The notes under the pieces are model-generated. The model worked only from the letters and a program-made list of their open reading frames with translations, searched no databases and had not been told where the DNA came from. This document shows, in pieces, positions 4,614 through 6,771 of a stretch of 6,771 nt of DNA (within the stretch, counting starts at the first letter, position 1; every line of letters begins with the position of its first letter). The DNA comes from CAIWHR01 sp035541655. GTDB lineage: Bacteria; Pseudomonadota; Gammaproteobacteria; Burkholderiales; Casimicrobiaceae. Location: positions 1 to 6,771 of the forward strand of contig DATKMY010000107.1 of the NCBI GenBank assembly GCA_035541655.1. The letters are read 5' to 3'. The position numbers were made by a program, and so were the translations under genes.

Positions 4614-6417
4614 CGTCAGCATCGTCACGTTCCGCCCCGACCTGCCGCTACTTGAAAAGCTCATCGCGAGCCTCGCCGAGCAGGTCACGGGCCAGAACGC
4701 TGCCGTCCTGATCCTCGACAACTCGCCCGACGAGGAGGCGACGGCGCGCATCGCCGCGCTGGCCCCGTTGCAGCCGGGCAGTGCGTTCCTGCGCGTCGAC
4801 GTCCGCCATTCGCCGACGAACGTCGGCTTCGGGCGTGGCCACAACGCGAACGCCGCGCGCTGCACCGCGCCGTTCCTGCTCGTCATCAATCCGGACTGCA
4901 TCCTGGAGCCCGGCGTGATCGCGCCGCTGCTCGAGGTCGCACGTAACGACGAGCGGCGTGTCGCCGCGTGGGAGCTGCGCCAGATTCCCTACGAGCATCC
5001 GAAGGCTTACGACCCCGTGACCCTCGACGTGCCCTGGGTGAGCGGCGCAGCGACGCTCTTCCGGCGCAGCACCTGGGACGCCGTCGGCGGCTTCGATCCG
5101 GCACTCTTCATGTACGGCGAGGACGTCGATCTCTCCTGGCGCCTGCGTGCGAGAGGCTTTCGCCTCCGCTACCTGCCGAAGTTCGCCGTCGTTCATCGAA
5201 CCTATGCAGTCGCCGGCGAGGTGAAGCCGCTGCAGGTGCTGGGCGGCGTGCTGACCAACCTGTGCCTGCGGGCGCGCTATGGAGGTCTCGCGCGCACGTT
5301 GCAAGGCCTGTCGATGCTTGCCGCCGAGATTCTCGCCCCGCAGGACTTCCCCGGACGGCGCCGCGGCCTCGTCAGAACGTTCGGGCGCTTCCTGCGCCGA
5401 TGGCCCCACTTCGCGATGACGCGCGTGTATGCGACCCCGCGGTTCCGGCCGGAGTTCTCGGGATGGGGATACGAGGTGCGACGCGACGGAGCGTTCGTGT
5501 CGTTCCGCTCGCGACGCGAGAGCCCGCGGCGCGATCCGCCGCTCGTCTCGATCCTCGTGCGCACCGTCGGGCGGGGCGCATGGCTGCGCCAGGCGCTCGA
5601 ATCGGTCGCGCAGCAGACTTGGCCCAACGTCGAGGCGATCGTGATCGAGGACGGCCCGCGGACGTCGCAGGCGATCGTCGACGAATTCCGCAAGCGGCTC
5701 GTCGTTCGCTATCGCGCGACCGGCGAGAAGGTCGGGCGCGCGCGCGCGGGCAACCTCGCGCTCGCCGACGCACGAGGGGAGTGGCTCAACTTCCTCGACG
5801 ACGACGATGTGCTCTTCGCCGATCACGTCGAAGTCCTGATGGACGCCGTCGAAGCCGCACACGCGCGTGGCGCGTACGCGCTCGCCTGGGAGACGCTCAC
5901 CGAGATCAAGGACAACGAGCGCGCCGAGTATGTCGAGATCGCGCACCTCACTCGATTTCGCCAGGCGTTCAATCGCCTTACGCTGTGGCATCACAATTTC
6001 ATGCCGATTCAGGCGGTCTTGTTCCATCGCGATCTCTACGCGCGCTACGGCGGGTTCGCCGAAGACATGGATCAGCTCGAGGACTGGAACCTCTGGACAC
6101 GCTACACGCTCGAGGATGATTTCCTGTTCGTCGAGAAGACGACGTCGAAGTACCGCGTGCCCGCGGGCGCCCGCGATGCCGCCGGCCGCCAGCAGCGCCT
6201 CGACCGCGCGTACCAGGATGCGGTCGATCGGCAGCGGGCGCTCCGGGTGACGCTGTCGCCGCGCGACATTTCGCAGATGGCGGAAAACTATGCGCGCTCC
6301 CAGTCGATCGTGATGGTCAGTCGCAGCGACGTGCGCAACTTCGTCGTCGCCCGACCGTGGCTCGCGCGGATCGCCGCATGGCGGCACCCGCTCGCACGCC
6401 GGCTGAAGGGTCGCTAG
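4600..6417 (+). CDS. Bifunctional tandem-domain GT2 glycosyltransferase
   Basis: A 605-residue protein with two complete-looking GT-A (family 2) domains, so probably two sugar-transfer activities in one chain during surface-polysaccharide synthesis. Domain 1 (about 4-290) resembles rhamnosyltransferase-like GT2 enzymes. It has DVSIVTFRPD (5-14), ILDNSPDE, TNVGFGRGHN, the DXD-equivalent INPDC around Asn97-Asp99, then SGAATLFRR and GGFDPALFMYGEDVDLSWR with Glu174, Asp175 and Asp177. Domain 2 (about 313-560) is of WcaA-like type. It has PPLVSILVRT (313-322), VIEDGP, GRARAGNLAL, an acidic DDDD at 400-403 as the metal/nucleotide motif, and QLEDWNLW (492-499) supplying the likely catalytic-base region. 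A basic linker (about 290-312) joins them. The C-terminal 45 residues or so are basic and unassigned. No transmembrane helix is evident. Start GTG 4600 puts the first beta strand at the N-terminus and overlaps the preceding stop by 14 nt. Acceptor and donor sugars are unknown. Confidence 0.94.
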   Translation: MRGLDVSIVTFRPDLPLLEKLIASLAEQVTGQNAAVLILDNSPDEEATARIAALAPLQPGSAFLRVDVRHSPTNVGFGRGHNANAARCTAPFLLVINPDCILEPGVIAPLLEVARNDERRVAAWELRQIPYEHPKAYDPVTLDVPWVSGAATLFRRSTWDAVGGFDPALFMYGEDVDLSWRLRARGFRLRYLPKFAVVHRTYAVAGEVKPLQVLGGVLTNLCLRARYGGLARTLQGLSMLAAEILAPQDFPGRRRGLVRTFGRFLRRWPHFAMTRVYATPRFRPEFSGWGYEVRRDGAFVSFRSRRESPRRDPPLVSILVRTVGRGAWLRQALESVAQQTWPNVEAIVIEDGPRTSQAIVDEFRKRLVVRYRATGEKVGRARAGNLALADARGEWLNFLDDDDVLFADHVEVLMDAVEAAHARGAYALAWETLTEIKDNERAEYVEIAHLTRFRQAFNRLTLWHHNFMPIQAVLFHRDLYARYGGFAEDMDQLEDWNLWTRYTLEDDFLFVEKTTSKYRVPAGARDAAGRQQRLDRAYQDAVDRQRALRVTLSPRDISQMAENYARSQSIVMVSRSDVRNFVVARPWLARIAAWRHPLARRLKGR

Positions 6418-6427
6418 GCTTCGCCCC

Positions 6428-6457
6428 GGCCGCGACGCGTCGAGGCGCGCTGCGGCC
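6428..6457. terminator. Inverted repeat in the convergent gap, possible bidirectional terminator
   Basis: Arms GGCCGC (6428-6433) and GCGGCC (6452-6457) can pair across an 18-nt loop. The loop region holds a second, overlapping perfect palindrome, CGACGCGTCG (6433-6442). The site lies between two converging genes, where a shared terminator is expected. The stem is short and no T-run follows on either strand, so the evidence is weak; such GC-rich pairs also arise by chance here. Confidence 0.2.
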
Positions 6458-6466
6458 CCGAAACCC

Positions 6467-6771
6467 TCACCGCGAACCGCTGCGTGCGAAGAGCCCTTTG
6501 ACGCGCGAGAAAGGCACGGAGAGCCAGCCGCGGAGTGTCTCGCGGCGGCGGCCGACACGATGCTCCTCTTCGAGTTCCGCCTTTGCCTTCCCGAGTTCGG
6601 CTTCCCGGGCCTCGAGCTCCCGATCGCGCGCCTCGATCAGCACGTGCAGGCGAGCGATCTCGCGGTAAGTCGCCTCGAGGCGCTCCACGAACACGGCGGA
6701 AAGCCCGCCGAGCGCGGCGAGTGCCGCTGCACCCGTCCAGTCGCCGGTCCAGCGCAGCGCGATGCGCATGC
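6467..6771 (-). CDS. C-terminal part of an unrecognised coiled-coil protein, cut by window edge
   Basis: I do not recognise this protein. At least 100 residues precede the TGA at 6467-6469. Counting from the Met at 6769, there is a hydrophobic stretch GAAALAALGGLSAVFV (about 13-28), which may be a membrane helix or a buried element. It is followed by a highly charged, heptad-like helix rich in Glu, Arg, Ala and Leu (about 30-75, including EARDRELEAREAELGKAKAEL). A short basic amphipathic tail with GWLSVPFSRVKGLFARSG ends the protein. ATG 6769 may be the true start or just an internal methionine, because the frame runs off the window. It converges on the tandem glycosyltransferase gene with a 49-nt gap. 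Glu/Arg-rich coiled coils with basic tails occur at the C-termini of polysaccharide-locus glycosyltransferases and methyltransferases, which is one possible identity. Composition alone could also be produced by a shadow frame, but no gene competes on the other strand. Confidence 0.6.
   Translation of the reverse strand, partial: MRIALRWTGDWTGAAALAALGGLSAVFVERLEATYREIARLHVLIEARDRELEAREAELGKAKAELEEEHRVGRRRETLRGWLSVPFSRVKGLFARSGSR

Noticed and set aside
4648..6558. A 636-codon open frame on the minus strand, opposite the tandem GT2 gene
   Set aside because: It is longer than the gene it overlaps, but its product is a low-complexity mix of Arg, Ala, Glu, Asp and His with no recognisable motif. 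The plus strand carries two intact GT2 domains. Long antisense frames are expected when third positions are strongly G/C-biased.
1..6771. CRISPR arrays, tRNA or rRNA genes, insertion sequences, toxin-antitoxin or defence modules
   Set aside because: I looked for regularly spaced repeats, terminal inverted repeats with a transposase, RNA gene signatures and small paired genes and saw none. The window is explained by the thiamine/trmB genes and glycan-related genes.

Overview
The window is uniformly GC-rich with strong third-position G/C bias. Its core is the cluster thiS-thiG-(small secreted protein)-trmB, an arrangement known from Gamma- and Betaproteobacteria. Protein motifs and codon use point to a high-GC member of that group. 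This is an inference from gene content, not a species call.

Layout. (1) Positions 1-429, minus strand: the N-terminal 143 residues of a membrane O-acyltransferase (acyltransferase-3/OafA type), cut by the window edge. (2) 430-636: a divergent intergenic region with promoter-like hexamers on both strands and no recognisable TPP riboswitch. (3) 637-6417, plus strand: six tightly packed genes in one direction, namely thiS, thiG, a secreted four-cysteine protein of unknown function, trmB, a GT4 glycosyltransferase with a C-terminal coiled coil, and a tandem-domain GT2 glycosyltransferase. Apart from a 68-nt gap between thiS and thiG, spacing is short or overlapping: 5 nt, 23 nt, a 1-nt TGATG overlap and a 14-nt overlap. 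(4) 6418-6466: a short convergent gap with an inverted repeat. (5) 6467-6771, minus strand: the C-terminal part of an unrecognised protein with a hydrophobic segment and a charged coiled coil.

Functionally, the left half of the operon is housekeeping. ThiS and ThiG make the thiazole phosphate moiety of thiamine, and TrmB methylates G46 of tRNA. The right half, together with the divergent acyltransferase, looks like the edge of a surface-polysaccharide locus: two glycosyltransferase genes with three predicted catalytic domains, plus a sugar acylase. ThiF, ThiO/ThiH and any flippase, polymerase or export genes are not in the window.

I see no CRISPR array, tRNA or rRNA gene, insertion sequence or defence system. 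The points most worth a second look are the uncharacterised secreted protein between thiG and trmB, the translational linkage of trmB to glycosyltransferases, the 11-residue repeats in the GT4 tail, and the matching promoter-like hexamers abutting the thiS and thiG start codons.
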